Source: a virus | Direction: 5' to 3' (one strand) | Length of the DNA stretch: 32,345 bases | Virus record (IMG/VR): IMGVR_UViG_3300042463_000322 | Coordinates: 1 to 32,345 of that record | Shown: positions 1 to 8,247 of the stretch, in pieces | Layout of the letters: every line of letters begins with the position of its first letter | Position numbering within the stretch: the stretch's first letter is position 1 | Position numbers and translations under genes: made by a program | Notes under the pieces: generated by a model | Seen by the model: only the letters and a program-made list of their open reading frames with translations | Told to the model about the DNA's origin: nothing | Database searches by the model: none

Positions 1-85
1 ATGCTTTACCCCCCCTATAATCCCCCCCGTTGTTCTAAACCCAAATTCTAGACTAACGGTCTAGTAGAACAAAACCCCTAATAGT
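1..85. other. Non-coding left edge with C-tracts and an inverted repeat
   Basis: No gene with support lies here. Two runs of seven C (9-15 and 22-28) flank TATAAT at 16-21. A perfect 6-bp inverted repeat, CTAGAC at 48-53 and GTCTAG at 59-64 with a 5-base spacer, sits 21 bases before the first start codon. The TATAAT has no clear -35 box within the window, so I do not call it a promoter. A frame open from base 2 to the TAG at 62-64 could be the tail of a gene cut by the window edge, but 20 codons cannot support that. Confidence 0.4.
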
Positions 86-88
86 ATG
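67..88 (+). promoter_or_regulatory. GAAC-N8-TA start-site element, copy 1
   Basis: GAAC, eight bases, then TAATAGT directly followed by the ATG of the small terminase gene. The distance from the G of GAAC to the G of ATG is 22 bases, identical in the four other copies (623, 5739, 8192, 12943). No Shine-Dalgarno sequence precedes this gene, so the element may replace it. Its role is unknown. Confidence 0.4.
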
Positions 89-517
89 GAATCAAACCAC
101 CTAGATGAACGCCAAGAAAAATACCTAAACTGGCTAGTAGTACCTGCCCCAATGAGGCAGCCTGCCACGCAGGAAGCCTATGCCAAGCAAGAAGGCGTGG
201 ACAGCGCAACCCTAAGACGCTGGCAGAAGAAACCATACTTTAAGGCTGAATGGCAAAAACGAGTGGAAGAACTCCAAGGAAGCCCCGAACGCACCCAGAA
301 ACTGATGGACACGATATACCAGCGTGCGCTCGGTGGCGACAATAAGGCAGCCCAACTGTATCTTCAGGCTACTAATAAGTTGGCTCCTCAACAGGTAAAT
401 ATTACTCACACGCAGTCTTTGGCTGAAATCTCTGATAAGGACTTGGAAGAGTTAATTGCTAGCGTCGCTTCTACTGAGAAGGCTGCTAGGTTGGAATCTA
501 ATGGCTCGCCTGATTGA
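86..517 (+). CDS. terS: Terminase small subunit (probable)
   Basis: Probable DNA-recognition subunit of the packaging motor, which hands the genome end to the large terminase encoded at 4136. The 143-residue length fits the class. Residues about 25-58 form a helix-turn-helix of the type found in phage small terminases (Gln-Ala-Tyr-Ala-Lys helix, GVDSATLRRW turn and recognition helix). Residues about 70-102 are helical (MDTIYQRALGGDNKAAQLYL), as in the oligomerisation domain, followed by an acidic tail. The assignment rests on this pattern and on leading the packaging module; the family is too divergent for certainty. The start ATG lies in the repeated GAAC element, not behind a Shine-Dalgarno site. 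Unusually, it is 3.6 kb from the large subunit gene, separated by fibre genes. The 3' end overlaps the next gene by 17 bases. Confidence 0.72.
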   Translation: MESNHLDERQEKYLNWLVVPAPMRQPATQEAYAKQEGVDSATLRRWQKKPYFKAEWQKRVEELQGSPERTQKLMDTIYQRALGGDNKAAQLYLQATNKLAPQQVNITHTQSLAEISDKDLEELIASVASTEKAARLESNGSPD

Positions 518-623
518 ATGTCTTGAGTGTGGGTGTGAGTATCCTGATGATTTACGGGAATGCCCTGAATGTTGGTTTAATGATATACCCCTCAAAATTC
601 AGCGTTTAAGAGACACGGATTAG
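501..623 (+). CDS. 40-residue zinc-ribbon mini-protein
   Basis: A short gene starting inside the end of the small terminase gene in another frame. The product has five cysteines: C7, C10 and C12 form CxxCxC, and C21 and C24 form CPEC, an arrangement that suits a single zinc ribbon. The rest is a short basic helix ending RLRDTD. The 17-base overlap suggests translational coupling to the upstream gene. It ends at TAG 621-623, whose G begins the second GAAC element. The target of the ribbon is unknown; DNA, RNA or protein binding are all possible. Support is the coherent cysteine pattern and gap-free placement; no homologue is recognised. Confidence 0.6.
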   Translation: MARLIECLECGCEYPDDLRECPECWFNDIPLKIQRLRDTD

Positions 624-644
624 AACGGATTACATAATAGTATG
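623..644 (+). promoter_or_regulatory. GAAC-N8-TA start-site element, copy 2
   Basis: GAAC, eight bases, then TAATAGT and the ATG at 642. The last ten bases are identical to copy 1. It begins in the stop codon of the zinc-ribbon mini-gene. Confidence 0.4.
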
Positions 645-977
645 GTTCCTGCAAAACAAAATATTACAATTATGCGTGGAGATACCGAAGTCTTTAATAT
701 TACTTTGACGGATTCGGCTAGTGCTGCTATTGATTTGACTGGTAGTACCTTTTTGTCTCAGATTCGTTATGAACGAGATTCTACTACTGTTGCTGCTTCT
801 TTTTCTTGCGCTATTACTAATGCTGCTGCTGGTCAGGTTGCTTTGACTCTTAGTTCGGCTTCTTCTGCTGGTTTGACGGCTGGAACAGCATATTGGGATT
901 TGCAACGGACTTTGGCTGGTGTGGTAACCACTTTGGTTGCTGGAAAGTGTACTATTCTTGCTGATGTGACTCGGTAG
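642..977 (+). CDS. Ig-like baseplate or fibre-associated protein (BppU-like)
   Basis: 111 residues, mostly predicted beta strand. The opening [19 protein letters not shown], the central [13 protein letters not shown] and the closing [24 protein letters not shown] follow the pattern of the small immunoglobulin-like domain found at the start of phage baseplate upper proteins and as stand-alone virion genes. The protein is rich in Ser, Thr and Ala with only one Lys or Arg every 20 or so residues. It is the first of three consecutive adhesin-like genes and ends 2 bases before the collagen-like gene. The likely role is structural, linking or decorating fibres at the virion surface. Family placement is by pattern only. 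Confidence 0.5.
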   Translation: MVPAKQNITIMRGDTEVFNITLTDSASAAIDLTGSTFLSQIRYERDSTTVAASFSCAITNAAAGQVALTLSSASSAGLTAGTAYWDLQRTLAGVVTTLVAGKCTILADVTR

Positions 978-979
978 TT

Positions 980-2010
<1,031 letters not shown>

Positions 2011-2011
<1 letters not shown>

Positions 2012-3078
2012 TGCCTATCCGACGAGGAATAGTTGCTTCAAGTATAACTTCGTTGCCTACGATAACCATTAATGCTGTCACTAACTTTAACCAAGACCGA
2101 GCCACATTCAACGCAACAGTAAATCCAAACCTACAAACAACAAGCGTTAAGTTTCAATTTAAAAAAACTGTTGATTCCACTTGGACAGATGGTTCAACAC
2201 TTACTGGTTTGACTGGTGGTAGCCAAAGCGTTTACTCAAACCAAACCAGTTTACCGACTGCTGGAGTTTCCTATGATGTTCGTGCCGTAGCCACAAACGG
2301 AATAGGAACTGTTATTAGTTCTTCTACTTCATTTACTACTTGGAGTTTGAAAAATGTTGGTTGGACTTCTAACTCATCAATTACTATTCCAACCATTACC
2401 CCTACTGGTAGTTCTACTATTATTCCATCGCTATACGATATTTTTGTTGTTGGTGGTGGAGGTGGTTGTGGTAGAGGTGGTGGTGGAGGAGGACAATGCA
2501 CCCTTGTTTCTTCTAGGGCGTTTATTAATTCATCCAATTTAACTGTCAGTGGAACCATAGGTGGTGGAGGTGTTTCTTTTCAAAGCGCACTTGGAAACAC
2601 ACCCACTGCTGGTAGTGCTTCAACTTTGTCTGGGGCTGCTTTTACTAGCATTTCTGGTGCAGGTGGTGGAGCAGCCAACTCAACAACTGGTGGCTCTTCT
2701 GGTTCTGGATTTGGTGGTGGGACAGGCAACACCATTAACGACCCTGCCCCCAAATCTATTGCCTTTACTACTGTTGGTGGTGGTGGTGGTGGTTCTGGTG
2801 GTGGTGGTGGAAACGGAAGCATTGCTGGAAACACTTTCGGAGGAACTGCATATGGTGGTAATGGTGGAATAGGCACTTTAACACAATACGGCTATTATGT
2901 TGGTGGTGGTGGAGGAGGTGGAGCAGCCAACGATGGTGGTTCTGAATTTGCTGGTTCTGCTGGTGCTGGAGGTTTCGGCAATGGTGCATCGGCTCAAGCA
3001 TATAACTCACCATTTGACCCGACTTATCACCCAGACGGTTCTGCAGGCGCAATTGCTTTTAAATATTATGGACCATAA
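2011..3078 (+). CDS. Glycine-rich adhesin with fibronectin-III-like domain
   Basis: 355 residues. Residues about 15-110 look like a fibronectin type III or Ig-like sandwich: ATFNATVNPN, TTSVKFQF, YDVRAVATNGIGT and SSSTSFTTW strands. Residues about 140-340 are a glycine-rich domain beginning DIFVVGGGGGCGRGGGGGG, the same type as glycine-rich domains in phage tail adhesins, where Gly tracts form packed polyglycine-II helices that carry the receptor-binding loops. The ending YHPDGSAGAIAFKYYGP is typical of this family. It lies directly after the collagen-like fibre and could be its tip. Long stretches of GGT codons make the DNA locally repetitive, so copy-number slippage and sequencing error are both possible here. 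Confidence 0.72.
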
Positions 3079-3087
3079 GGATAAAAA

Positions 3088-4125
3088 ATGGAATTAACAA
3101 ACTTTTCAATAGAGCAATTAAACAACTATTCAATGTGGTTTATGTTGGACAAAATTAAACAAGGACCGATATCTCTTGTCCGTAGAACACCAGCAGGAGA
3201 CGAACAATTTTTAAAATTCAAATGTTTTAAAATGAACGACGGACATATTCTTTTGGGTATAAATAACTTTATTTCATTTACTGCAAAACATAATTTGTAT
3301 GCTATTGCAGACGGGGTTGAAGAAGTTGTAAACATTCAAATGTTTGAAAACATAATGAATGTTTACGATGTTCCTGTTGATGGCAAAGACAAAGGTTTTT
3401 TTGTTTTTTCTGGTTCAACAGTAATTGCTCTTGAAGAAGAATGGCGTTGCGATAACACGCGTTTTGGACCTATGGGTTTTAATGTTATTGAAAATGTTGA
3501 AGAAGCATTTATTCATAGTTTTTCTGAAATACTTGTTTACGAAACAATTTTTTCTGTTGAAGGCGTAGGACATTTATTTTACATACAACACAAGAACCAC
3601 GACGAACAGGGTTCTAGGTATGTAAACGCAGCAACATTGCCGTTTACTGGTTCAACAATATCTGAAGCCTTAAAATTAATTACCGAATGGGCTGTTGTTA
3701 ATGAAGAACCATTTAGCAACACACAACCTATTTCTAATACTGCTAAAGAGTTTTTGAATAAACTTGATTTTGACTGGTCTCTTGTTGAATATCAAACAGA
3801 TATGTATGTTGCTGAGTTTATAAAAGGAAACCCCAACGCCCGTGTGCGACCTAGTACTGTACAGCCATTAAACGCTGCTCTTGATTTGTTTATTAAAAAG
3901 AAAATGGCATATCGTTGTTTGTCTGCTTTAGTTTCTTTGTATCCCGATTCTTGGAATTTGCAAGAAATAATTGACAACGAAAAACAAGCCTTAGATTCCA
4001 TCCATAATGGCGTTTTGTTTGTAGTGGAAAAAATAGATAAACCTTTTGCCGTTTATATTGTAAAACAAAACATTCAACGGACAATGGAATTACACAACAA
4101 ACTAGCAACAACAGGTATTTTTTAA
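3088..4125 (+). CDS. Unknown 345-residue protein between fibre and terminase genes
   Basis: I do not recognise this protein. It is soluble, mixed alpha/beta, without signal peptide or membrane segment, and slightly acidic. N-terminal residues 1-110 have alternating strands (GPISLVRRTPAG, ILLGINNFISFTAKHN), the middle is strand-rich (HLFYIQHKNH) and the C-terminal third is helical (ALDLFIKKKMAYRCLSALVSLYP). Its codons are richer in A, with AAC, GAA and CAA preferred, than those of portal or capsid genes, where T-ending codons dominate; the first part of the terminase gene shares that style. This could mean recent exchange of the fibre block. Placement after two adhesins makes a fibre accessory or chaperone role possible, but nothing in the sequence shows it. 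Confidence 0.75.
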   Translation: MELTNFSIEQLNNYSMWFMLDKIKQGPISLVRRTPAGDEQFLKFKCFKMNDGHILLGINNFISFTAKHNLYAIADGVEEVVNIQMFENIMNVYDVPVDGKDKGFFVFSGSTVIALEEEWRCDNTRFGPMGFNVIENVEEAFIHSFSEILVYETIFSVEGVGHLFYIQHKNHDEQGSRYVNAATLPFTGSTISEALKLITEWAVVNEEPFSNTQPISNTAKEFLNKLDFDWSLVEYQTDMYVAEFIKGNPNARVRPSTVQPLNAALDLFIKKKMAYRCLSALVSLYPDSWNLQEIIDNEKQALDSIHNGVLFVVEKIDKPFAVYIVKQNIQRTMELHNKLATTGIF

Positions 4126-4135
4126 ATATTAACTT

Positions 4136-5737
4136 ATGGATTTACAACAATTAATTAACGAACGAGAATGGCGTTTATGCCGTGGACCAGAAAACGCAAC
4201 CGTTGAACAACAACTAGAAGCGTTTGTTTACTTCTGCGAAAATTACTGGTACATTAAACACCCCGAAAAAGGGCGTATCAAATTCGCTATGCGTGAAGCA
4301 CAAACAGAAACAATGGAAACTTGGATGTCTGAACGCTACAGTATTGTCTTAAAAGCACGCCAAATTGGTTTCTCCACTTTGGCTGCTGCATACGCATTTT
4401 GGTTAGTGTTTTTTCAACCTGACCGTTTTGTTGTTATGTTGAGCCGTACCGAACGAGAATCTGTTAAGTTGCTTGCTAAATCTAAATATGGTTTCAGATT
4501 TCTTCCTCAGTGGATGAAAGAACGAGGACCTAAACAAACGAGCGACCATCAGCAGAAGATGATGTTTGAGAATGAGTCTGCTATTGAATCGTTGCCTAGT
4601 GGTTCTGACCCTGCTCGTGGTGAATCTGTTTATTTAGTTATTGTTGACGAATGGGCTTTCCTTCCTAACCCTGAGGAAGCGTGGGCTTCTATTGAACCTA
4701 TTGCCGATGTCGGTGGGCGTGTAATCGGGTTGTCCACTGCAAACGGTTCAGGTAACTTCTTTCACCAAATGTGGGTTGGTTCCCAAACGGGAACAAACCA
4801 ATTTGAAGGAATCTTTTTTCCTTGGTCTGCTGGTGACCGTGACGAGGACTGGTACCTAGTTAAGTCAAAAAATATGCAGTCGTGGCAGTTGCATCAAGAA
4901 TATCCTCGCAGCCCTGAAGAGGCTTTCGTCAAATCAGGTAACCCTGTATTTGACACTGACCTGTTGGATGCTATTGCCACTATTGAACCTCTTGAGGGAT
5001 ATTTGCATACTTATTCTGATAAGAATTATGAGTTCCGTGAGGAAGAAGATGGTCCTCTTAGCATTTGGGGTTTTCCTAGTCCTGATAGTGTGTACTGTAT
5101 TGGGGCTGATGTCGCTGAAGGACTTAGTTATGGTGATTATAGTTCTGCCCACATTATAGATGCCACAACTGGTGAAGTTATGGCTCATTGGCACGGACAT
5201 TGTGAACCTGATGTGTTTGGCGAAATTCTGGCTGATTTGGCTTGGTGGTATAATCAGGCTTTATTATGTATTGAATCAAACAACCACGGTTTAACCACAA
5301 TTAAGGCTGCCCAACGGGCTGGCTACCGTAATCTTTACCGTCAGCGTAAAATTACTCAACGCAGCCCTCAGGCTACTGAAACTATGGGTTGGAAAACCAC
5401 AACGGTTACCAAACCGTTGTGTATTGACGAATTATCGGCTGCTATCCGTAACGACGAACTAACCATTTACTGCTACAAAACCATTGGAGAGTTGCGTACT
5501 TATGTTCGCAAGGACAACGGAAAGACTTCAGGGTCGCCTCACGACGACAGAACGATGTCTTTGGCTATTGCCAACCAGATGTTGAAGTATGTTTGGTTGT
5601 CCGAGTATCGGGGGGACACCCCCGTACCCAAAAATAGCCTATTGTGGTGGGAACAGCACCTTTTCAGTGAGCAAGGAACTGCTAAAATGCCAATTGGCGC
5701 ACATAATATTCGTGGAGACACTAAAAACCCTCTTTAG
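4136..5737 (+). CDS. terL: Terminase large subunit
   Basis: ATPase-nuclease of the DNA packaging motor, acting at the portal. At 533 residues it is full length. The ATPase half has an adenine-binding region before residue 70, the variant Walker A KARQIGFST at 73-81 (typical of large terminases, lacking the classical GKT), Walker B VIVDEWAF with D171 and E172, and the coupling motif LSTANGSG near 199-206. The RuvC-like nuclease half has three acidic positions: D325 in IGADVAEG, E380 in CIESNNHG and D470/D471 in SPHDDRTMSLA. All catalytic residues are present, so it should be functional. Two strong stem-loops lie inside the gene (5398-5421, 10 bp; 5609-5624, 6 bp G-C). The next gene starts after a copy of the GAAC element. 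Confidence 0.97.
   Translation: MDLQQLINEREWRLCRGPENATVEQQLEAFVYFCENYWYIKHPEKGRIKFAMREAQTETMETWMSERYSIVLKARQIGFSTLAAAYAFWLVFFQPDRFVVMLSRTERESVKLLAKSKYGFRFLPQWMKERGPKQTSDHQQKMMFENESAIESLPSGSDPARGESVYLVIVDEWAFLPNPEEAWASIEPIADVGGRVIGLSTANGSGNFFHQMWVGSQTGTNQFEGIFFPWSAGDRDEDWYLVKSKNMQSWQLHQEYPRSPEEAFVKSGNPVFDTDLLDAIATIEPLEGYLHTYSDKNYEFREEEDGPLSIWGFPSPDSVYCIGADVAEGLSYGDYSSAHIIDATTGEVMAHWHGHCEPDVFGEILADLAWWYNQALLCIESNNHGLTTIKAAQRAGYRNLYRQRKITQRSPQATETMGWKTTTVTKPLCIDELSAAIRNDELTIYCYKTIGELRTYVRKDNGKTSGSPHDDRTMSLAIANQMLKYVWLSEYRGDTPVPKNSLLWWEQHLFSEQGTAKMPIGAHNIRGDTKNPL
5398..5421 (+). repeat. Perfect 10-bp stem-loop inside terL
   Basis: CACAACGGTT at 5398-5407 and AACCGTTGTG at 5412-5421 pair perfectly around the 4-base loop ACCA. 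It lies in coding sequence near codons 421-429 and has no following T-run, so it is not an ordinary terminator. Confidence 0.6.
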
Positions 5738-5738
5738 G

Positions 5739-5760
5739 GAACAAACTATCTATTATTATG
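5739..5760 (+). promoter_or_regulatory. GAAC-N8-TA start-site element, copy 3
   Basis: GAAC, eight bases, TATTATT and the ATG at 5758. It starts 2 bases after the terL stop codon TAG. Confidence 0.35.
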
Positions 5761-5988
5761 GAAGTAAAACGATTTATTTGTACTGATTGTGGTGAAATAG
5801 CACACGAAGTCAAGCAAAAACGGGGTGAAGTTTGTTTTAAATGCCACATTCGTGGCATTCGTATTGGTTTCACACACGGAAAAGAAGTCTTTAGTGGTCC
5901 TACAATTGGGGAAATCCAGCGTAAAACTGTGTCTGACGCTGCTGCCAATGGTATAACGGCTGAACCTGTCGGGACTCGTTGGATTTAA
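5758..5988 (+). CDS. Small zinc-finger protein
   Basis: 76 residues. C8-x2-C11 and C26-x2-C29 form a four-cysteine zinc ribbon (ICTDCGE and VCFKCHIRG). The C-terminal half (GPTIGEIQRKTVSDAAANG) is helical and ends in a conserved-looking GTRWI. Small zinc-ribbon proteins beside the large terminase are common in phages, but a function is not established. It ends exactly where the next gene begins (TAA then ATG), so it is probably translated with the following mini-genes. A packaging accessory role is inference from position only. Confidence 0.75.
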   Translation: MEVKRFICTDCGEIAHEVKQKRGEVCFKCHIRGIRIGFTHGKEVFSGPTIGEIQRKTVSDAAANGITAEPVGTRWI

Positions 5989-6186
5989 ATGGAATCGTGG
6001 CTTGTACCCATTTTGGTTGCCATTATTGGTGGTCCATTAATGGTTCTTATGCAGTTGTTGCGTAGGGAAAACTCAAGCCAACATAGTGAAGGTCGGGAAC
6101 TGCTTAATCGGGTAATATACAAGGTTGATGCAGTTGGAACAAAAATTGACAACCATATTGGTTGGCACGAAGGAAAAGAGAAATAA
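5989..6186 (+). CDS. Small single-span membrane protein (DUF2746-like, possible holin)
   Basis: 65 residues. Residues 4-24 (WLVPILVAIIGGPLMVLMQLL) are one hydrophobic span followed by a basic stop (RR). The rest is a soluble helix ending DNHIGWHEGKEK, which resembles the D-x-HI-x-WH ending of DUF2746-type proteins of actinobacterial phages. Such proteins often sit near lysis or structural genes, so holin or spanin-like function is possible. The nearest peptidase gene is 18 kb downstream, so lysis assignment stays open. The stop overlaps the next start by one base (TAATG). Confidence 0.7.
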   Translation: MESWLVPILVAIIGGPLMVLMQLLRRENSSQHSEGRELLNRVIYKVDAVGTKIDNHIGWHEGKEK

Positions 6187-6299
6187 TGCCAAAAGTTGGA
6201 AACAAAACATTTCCTTACACTGCTAAAGGTATGAAAGATGCTAAAAAGGCTGCTGTTGCAATTAAAACGGCTAAACAAAAGAAAGTGAAAAAGAAATGA
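6186..6299 (+). CDS. 37-residue basic mini-protein of a widespread phage type
   Basis: Short and easily missed. It starts MPKVGNKTFPYTAKGMKDAKKAA and ends in a lysine-rich tail (KQKKVKKK). The pattern M-P-x-V-x-x-x-x-F/Y-P-Y-T-x-x-G followed by an Ala/Lys helix recurs as a tiny gene in many phages near terminase and portal genes. The function is not known to me. One-base overlap with the gene before and 4-base ATGA overlap with the gene after show that it belongs to a tightly coupled row. About 14 of 37 residues are Lys, so nucleic-acid contact is plausible. Confidence 0.72.
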   Translation: MPKVGNKTFPYTAKGMKDAKKAAVAIKTAKQKKVKKK

Positions 6300-6496
6300 A
6301 GTTTAATATTACTCAGGAACAAAAGTGCGCTTTTGCTTCTTATGTCCGTTCATCTGCTGCAACCGTTCTGACGGTTGTGTTGGCTGGCGAAACCTCTCCC
6401 AAGGCTATTTGGGCTGCCATTACAGCAGCCTTTCTGCCTCCTGTGGTTCGCTGGTTGAACCCTAATGATGCTGCTTTTGGTCGTACAGTTAAATAA
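6296..6496 (+). CDS. Small hydrophobic protein, holin candidate
   Basis: 66 residues. A hydrophobic stretch from about residue 15 to 50 (SSAATVLTVVLAGETSPKAIWAAITAAFLPPVVRWL) could make two short membrane passes with a turn at GETSPK. It ends NPNDAAFGRTVK. The ending RWLNPNDxAFG resembles small membrane proteins in actinobacterial phages annotated as holins. Together with the membrane protein two genes earlier it may form a two-component holin, but this is inference. A 7-bp stem-loop (6360-6377) lies inside the gene. It overlaps portal by one base. Confidence 0.65.
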   Translation: MKFNITQEQKCAFASYVRSSAATVLTVVLAGETSPKAIWAAITAAFLPPVVRWLNPNDAAFGRTVK

Positions 6497-8190
6497 TGGC
6501 TCGTAAATCACAATCGGAAATACTTGCTCAATATCGTCAACATATTGAGACATCACGAAAGTGGCGTAAAGATGAAGGACACGACGCTACTTGGAAGCGT
6601 CTTGTTGACATCTACAAGGGTAAGCATTATGACCATTATAGTGACGAGGACAGAATGTTGATTAACATTTCGTTTTCCACTATTAATGTTATTGGTCCTG
6701 CTGTGGCTGTGAACTACCCCAAGATTACCGTTAATGCACAAAAACCTGAGAATGCACCTAATGCTGTTGTGGCTGAGGCTGTGGTTAACTACTGGTGGAA
6801 GTACCGTAATATTCGTGAAGAGTTTCGTCGTGCCGTTAAAGACCTACTTATTGTAGGTCACGGATGGATTAAAACTGGTTATAGGTTTGTTGAAGAGGGA
6901 GCAATCTATGAAAATACTGAGGATGATTATAGTGACCCTGTTGCTGGTGGCGAATCTACTAGTAATTCTGTCATAACTCAGGACTCTCCGTTCGCAGAAC
7001 GGGTGTCCCCTTTTGATGTGTTTATTGATGCTGATGCTACAAGTATGCACGACGCTAAATGGATTGCACAGCGTATCCGTCGCCCTATTGCCGAGGTAAA
7101 GTCCGATAAGCGTTATAACAAGACTGCGCGTGAAGATGTGACTATTATGGCTGTTAGTCGTTATTCTGATGACCCTAGTCAGCGTAAGGTTTACGACAAA
7201 AATTATGGTTATGCTGAAATATGGGAGTATTATGACATCCGTAGTAAGACAATGTGTGTTTTCAGTGAGAACAGTGAAGTGTTCCTTATTAAACCTACGA
7301 AGATGCCGTATGCGTTTGGACATCCTTTTGTTATGTTGCGTAACTATGATGTTCCAGATGCCTTTTACCCTATTGGCGACCTTGAACAGATTGAACCGTT
7401 ACAGAAGGAACTGAACGAAACTCGTACGCAGATGATGAATCATCGTAAGAAGTTTTCTCGTAAGTATCTCTATAAAGAATCAGCGTTTGACCAATTTGGT
7501 CGTACAGCCCTAGAATCTGATGATGATAATGTTATGGTTCCTGTCGTGTCTGATGAACCGTTGGGTGGCGTGGTAACAGCATTCCCTGCTGTTATCAGCC
7601 CCCCAGAATTCTATAGTCAGTCCGATTTGATTACTAACGACATTAACCGTATTACTGGTTTGCCTGAGTTTATGAATGGTGGCATTCCTGAGATTCGTCG
7701 TACAGCAACAGAAATTAGTGCTGTTCAGGATGCTGCTAACTCTCGTACTGCCGATAAGTTGGCTATTGTTGAGTTAAGTATTGGTGAGGTTGCTCGCCGT
7801 ATGCTTATGTTGGCTCAGCAATTTATGACTGGTAAGCAAGTTGCCCGTATTGTGGGTAAAGACGGTGAACCGTTTTGGGTTGAATTTGACCGTGAATACC
7901 TAGAAGGCGACTTTGACTTTGAAGTAGTTGGTGGCTCAACACAACCCCATAACGAAGCACAGCGTCGTCAAACGGCTCTACAGATTGTGGATGCTATGGC
8001 ACCGTTCGCTGGTTCAGGCATTATCAATATGCAAGAACTGGCTGCTTATGTTCTTCAGGTTGGTTTTAATATTAAGAATCCTGAGAAGTTTGTCCAAGCA
8101 CCCCCACCTCCTCCAGAGGCTATGGGTGGAGGTATGCCACCCGAATCGGGTGGTATGCCTCCAATGCAAGGACAACTTCCACCCCAATAG
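6496..8190 (+). CDS. Portal protein
   Basis: Forms the dodecameric ring at the capsid vertex through which DNA is packaged and ejected. The 564-residue length fits podovirus-type portals. Recognisable parts are the N-terminal helix-rich start, the wing-region IGPAVAVNYPKITVNAQKPENAP, VKDLLIVGHGWIKTGYRF, SPFDVFIDADATSMHDAKWI, the stem helix region LEQIEPLQKELNETRTQMMNHRKKF, and RITGLPEFMNGG followed by RRTATEISAVQDAANSR, which matches the crown-side helix motif of such portals. The C-terminus is rich in Pro, Gly and Met (PPPPPEAMGGGMPPESGG), a flexible tail. A near-perfect 10-bp stem-loop at 7572-7596 lies in the gene, and another hairpin (8187-8206) begins in its stop codon. Confidence 0.93.
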   Translation: MARKSQSEILAQYRQHIETSRKWRKDEGHDATWKRLVDIYKGKHYDHYSDEDRMLINISFSTINVIGPAVAVNYPKITVNAQKPENAPNAVVAEAVVNYWWKYRNIREEFRRAVKDLLIVGHGWIKTGYRFVEEGAIYENTEDDYSDPVAGGESTSNSVITQDSPFAERVSPFDVFIDADATSMHDAKWIAQRIRRPIAEVKSDKRYNKTAREDVTIMAVSRYSDDPSQRKVYDKNYGYAEIWEYYDIRSKTMCVFSENSEVFLIKPTKMPYAFGHPFVMLRNYDVPDAFYPIGDLEQIEPLQKELNETRTQMMNHRKKFSRKYLYKESAFDQFGRTALESDDDNVMVPVVSDEPLGGVVTAFPAVISPPEFYSQSDLITNDINRITGLPEFMNGGIPEIRRTATEISAVQDAANSRTADKLAIVELSIGEVARRMLMLAQQFMTGKQVARIVGKDGEPFWVEFDREYLEGDFDFEVVGGSTQPHNEAQRRQTALQIVDAMAPFAGSGIINMQELAAYVLQVGFNIKNPEKFVQAPPPPPEAMGGGMPPESGGMPPMQGQLPPQ

Positions 8191-8206
8191 GGAACAACCT
8201 CCCTAT
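8187..8206 (+). other. Stem-loop at portal stop codon
   Basis: ATAGGGA (8187-8193) and TCCCTAT (8200-8206) form a 7-bp stem with loop ACAACC. The left arm contains the portal stop TAG. T6 follows only 14 bases later, so it is a weak candidate for termination or processing between portal and scaffold. Confidence 0.35.
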
Positions 8207-8213
8207 AGGTATG
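8192..8213 (+). promoter_or_regulatory. GAAC-N8-TA start-site element, copy 4
   Basis: GAAC, eight bases, TATAGGT and an ATG at 8211. This ATG opens only an 11-codon frame (8211-8246), not the scaffold gene itself. The GAAC element overlaps the stem-loop at 8187-8206. Confidence 0.3.
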
Positions 8214-8246
8214 AGCAACCTTTTTTGGACTCTAGGAGAAAAATAA
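8211..8246 (+). CDS. Possible 11-residue leader peptide before the scaffold gene
   Basis: ATG-initiated frame coding MSNLFWTLGEK, stop TAA ending one base before the scaffold ATG. The scaffold Shine-Dalgarno (AGGAG at 8234-8238) lies inside this frame, so a ribosome translating it would run over that site and stop next to the scaffold start. That geometry fits translational coupling. It could equally be chance. Confidence 0.25.
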   Translation: MSNLFWTLGEK

Positions 8247-8247
8247 A

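Noticed and set aside
2-64. Proline-rich open frame at the left edge ending in two TAG codons, possible tail of an upstream gene
   Set aside because: Only 20 codons are visible and the C-tract composition alone creates prolines; no basis for calling a gene.
2271-3052. Several frames on both strands with Pro, Val/Leu or His runs in the glycine-rich adhesin
   Set aside because: Artefacts of GGT repeats read in other frames.
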